A stretch of 34,649 bases of DNA, taken from the NCBI GenBank assembly GCA_003024175.1, contig MDYQ01000262.1, positions 1 to 34,649 on the forward strand. Reading direction: 5' to 3'. Below the pieces are notes generated by a model. That model saw only the letters and a program-made list of their open reading frames with translations, was not told where the DNA came from and searched no databases. Below, in pieces: positions 32,395 through 34,649 of the stretch (position 1 is the first letter of the stretch; the number at the start of each line of letters is the position of its first letter). Position numbers and translations under genes: made by a program. The DNA comes from Planoprotostelium fungivorum. Lineage: Eukaryota > Evosea > Variosea > Cavosteliida > Cavosteliaceae.

Positions 32395-32647
32395 CTTCTT
32401 TCCCTCTGATGATGATGTTTTCGCTGGCAACGTTGCCGCTTATCGAGTTGTAGTGGGGGTATAAATGCATCAGGGCTCTTTTTGTATTTTTGTCCCTCTT
32501 TCGTCTTCTGATCAAGGACCCTGTATGTGACGTTGATATGATAGTTACGAGGATGAGCGATCAGGTTGTGTTTGCTTTTCATGATGTTTCAAATGAGGCG
32601 GATTACAATTTTTCGAACATCGCGAAGCCGAGCATCATCGCACGAAG
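32395..32647. promoter_or_regulatory. Divergent promoter region, gamma-adaptin / unknown gene
   Basis: This 253-bp region contains TATAAA on the plus strand at 32460-32465. No ORF was recognised and no other motif is clear. Confidence 0.4.
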
Positions 32648-34040
32648 ATGATTTTGACGCCAGAAACCGACATACCGGTTAGTTATATCGAATTGAGGAA
32701 TGAAGAAACGTTATGGTGTGAGAGACATGTATGACCGTATGATTCAATAATCGCAAGCTACGCTCGTGACATATCCCTATCTGGTTCAAACGGACAGCCT
32801 GTAGACTTATTCTCATACGACATCTCAAAGACGGACAACATCACCATGTTAGACGGACACCTAGTGAAACACAGAGGTGAAGGTGTGAAATCATCTCATC
32901 TCAATCGACACAGATCAGAACCGCATGGAGGTTCCTCCGTCCATAAAGATCCGAGTTCGAGTCTTAGAGTGGGCTTTCGAATTGTCCAATCAGACCATGT
33001 CCGCATGGGTCAGGTGATCACGAACACATCTGTGCGTGAGACGAGAGGATTGAAGAGTAAAGAGGAGAGAGAGCCTGGTACAAATTACAATCACCTTCAG
33101 AAGGCTACAGAGAAAAGTGGGAGACACTCGATGGCTTCTGTAAACTGTCAGAGACCATCATCAAAGGTTGCACGCGGCACAAGAAGGGATCGAAGAGCTA
33201 CGACCAAGTGTTACAATATGTAAATGTCCAAGATGGCTCGCAGCTGATGATGCAACCAGATGGCAGAATATGGATTTGGAGAAGACGATCTGTTTAACAA
33301 TAAGGAGATGTTATACACACACGTTCCACATTTAGAAGACAAGACGAAGGCGTTCATCACTCAGATGGTGACGATTTTCTTTGTCATCGTGACTGATGTC
33401 CACAGATGACGCGGGCACAGGAGTCAGATTCAGCCGTGAGTTCACAACGACGTTCATCTCATCTCATCTCATCTCATGCACAGGTCCGAAAGAGGAAGAG
33501 GACAGAGGTAGAGGTGTGTCATCACAGACGACCTCACAGATTGACATCTGCACAGAACTACCCAGAGTCATTGCAACACATCATCAAGTCCATCAAAGAG
33601 AAACCTCCAATACTTTTTGGCGGCAAAGGAGCCGGACGTGAGAGATTAAAACAAATTAAATCACCTCACGTTCCTTTTCGAGATTTTGAACGCCGACAGC
33701 TGATGATGCAACGATGAGCCTCGTCCTTCGAGGTAACTTCCGGCAGGATGTAGAAGGCTGCGTTCGGTGTGTCCACTGCGAGACGATCTTGAACATGGAG
33801 GAACAGTTGAAGAGCTCTTTCGATGTGGAGAATCACTTGATATCAGATCGACACACGATCTTGAAAGAGTTTAGCGATGCAGAGGTGGAGGTGTGTCTTC
33901 GCGATGATGTAACGTGATGACAAGACTCACGCGGATGACAGAGAGTGGTGAGGAGGAATCTCGTCAACCAACTGAGGATCCGTTCTGTTTTAGAGGACGT
34001 GAGGGAGATCGATGATGTCGTCAAGAAGATGGAATCATAA
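32648..34040 (+). CDS. Unknown 314-aa protein with a cysteine-pair motif
   Basis: Eleven exons, including an 11-nt microexon at 33046-33056, give one 314-aa frame (ten introns of 32-62 nt; coding total divisible by three). It starts MILTPETDIPVSYIELRNEE. It continues MEVPPSIKIRVRVLEWAFEL, KWETLDGFCKLSETIIKG, MAEYGFGEDDLFNNKEMLYT, a basic patch VRKRKRTE, IIKSIKEKPPILFGGKGAG and NFRQDVEGCVRCVHCETILN. It ends ILKEFSDAERVVRRNLVNQL, then DVVKKMES. CVRCVHC followed by HLISDRH hints at a zinc-binding knuckle, but spacing fits no standard finger that I recognise. No family is identified. Without the splices the region would look like three overlapping short genes. Confidence 0.7.
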
Positions 34041-34096
34041 AGAGTGTGTCATCGTGATGACGAAGATGAGACGTCTGTACATCCTCTGAGAAGAGT

Positions 34097-34649
34097 TTAT
34101 TCGTCATCAACGGCGGGCTTGTATGCAGAGGGCTTCTCATCATCGTCGTGCTCCTCAGTCAGGTGATCATCCTTGGGAGTTCTGCTGATGGACACGACTC
34201 CAGCCAATCCAATCACGGTAGCTGCGAGAGCGGCCTGCATTATTTGTCATTATCATATCACCTCACGATTCCATCCATGACTTTACCTTGAATCCAGCAC
34301 CGGGGAAGAGGAATGCGTCGGTCTTGGGCATGAAGACGAGGAATAAGACCCAAGCGAGGAAGACGGTGGCAAATGCAGCGAGGGAAATGGCCACGACCAG
34401 AGTCTTGGCGAAAATGTGACCAGTGTCGGATGACCAGTATTGGAGACGGAAGGGAGCCATCAGAAAGGAGATGCCGAATAATACGAGAGCCACAGTCAAC
34501 AGCTGCTCGGTGATATCAGAAGCATACTTGAATTGAAAGTCTGTGGCGGAGCAGGTGCTGTTGGTTCCAACAAATTGGGTGTCTGGGGTGCAGTATCTGT
34601 AAGTGGCGAGGCCAATGTGAGAGCCACTGAAAGTAGTGGTGAGAAGGTG
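34097..34649 (-). CDS. Multi-span membrane protein, 3' part (5' end outside window)
   Basis: The visible part holds an extracellular or lumenal loop with paired cysteines (YRYCTPDTQFVGTNSTCSAT). Hydrophobic segments follow: LLTVALVLFGISFLMAPF, LVVAISLAAFATVFLAWVLF and, after a short intron, AALAATVIGLAGVVSIS. The tail is acidic and cytosolic (DDHLTEEHDDDEKPSAYKPA, then VDDE). The arrangement resembles four-span Sur7/claudin-like proteins, but the missing N-terminus prevents a firm call. The stop is at 34099-34097. The gene is convergent with the unknown 314-aa gene, with 56 bp between stops. Confidence 0.75.

Noticed and set aside
33260-33717. Separate gene starting MAEYGFGEDD with a 4-nt ATGA overlap to another gene
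   Set aside because: Splicing at gtaaatgtcc..caaccag upstream and gtgagagatt..ccgacag downstream merges the parts into one frame.
1-34649. CRISPR arrays, operons, ribosome binding sites
   Set aside because: The genome is eukaryotic with spliced genes. The tandem repeats lack spacer structure.

Overview
The window is nuclear DNA from a small-genome eukaryote. Every well-supported gene is split by very short spliceosomal introns (mostly 28-70 nt, usually starting GTGAG or GTGxx and ending AG). Genes lie on both strands, and intergenic gaps are often under 100 bp. The mix fits a free-living amoeba, perhaps a protosteloid amoebozoan, though this is an inference and not a sequence match: a plant-like leucine-rich-repeat (LRR) protein, a DH-PH-MORN RhoGEF, a fungal-type siderophore transporter, a GH125 mannosidase, an Ssh4-like SPRY protein and an AP-1 gamma adaptin. 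I removed introns by hand. For most genes the exons then gave one uninterrupted frame, with total coding length divisible by three, which is the main evidence for the models.

Layout. 1-3014: 5' part of a minus-strand extracellular LRR protein, with a 13-bp minisatellite inside one intron. 3368-3731: small membrane-anchored or secreted protein. 3890-8100: repeat-rich and gene-poor. It holds a decayed Ty3/gypsy-like reverse transcriptase cut by a TA-flanked inverted-repeat element, a convergent gag-like remnant, simple repeats, and an ~810-bp structure with ~150-bp inverted arms that ends 104 bp before CTP synthase. 8102-20420: dense gene block with CTP synthase, the DH-PH-MORN protein, an unknown 264-aa protein, tRNA-dihydrouridine synthase, a WDR89-like protein, an MRNIP-like protein and a three-LIM protein. 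20583-26509: two small unknown genes, GH125 mannosidase, MFS siderophore-type transporter and glutathione S-transferase. 26546-27360: ankyrin-repeat pseudogene. 27805-34649: Ssh4-like SPRY membrane protein, AP-1 gamma adaptin, an unknown 314-aa protein, and the 3' part of a multi-span membrane protein.

Gene relations. Divergent pairs share short intergenic regions (36, 90, 197, 253 and 355 bp). Convergent pairs are equally tight; in one, the two stop codons touch. No operon logic is expected. Functional links are loose: AP-1 gamma and the Ssh4-like protein both concern endosomal/vacuolar sorting, and the other genes are mostly housekeeping. The least explained items are the inverted-repeat structure upstream of CTP synthase, the intronic minisatellite, the DH-PH-MORN fusion without a VPS9 tail, and the unknown proteins.
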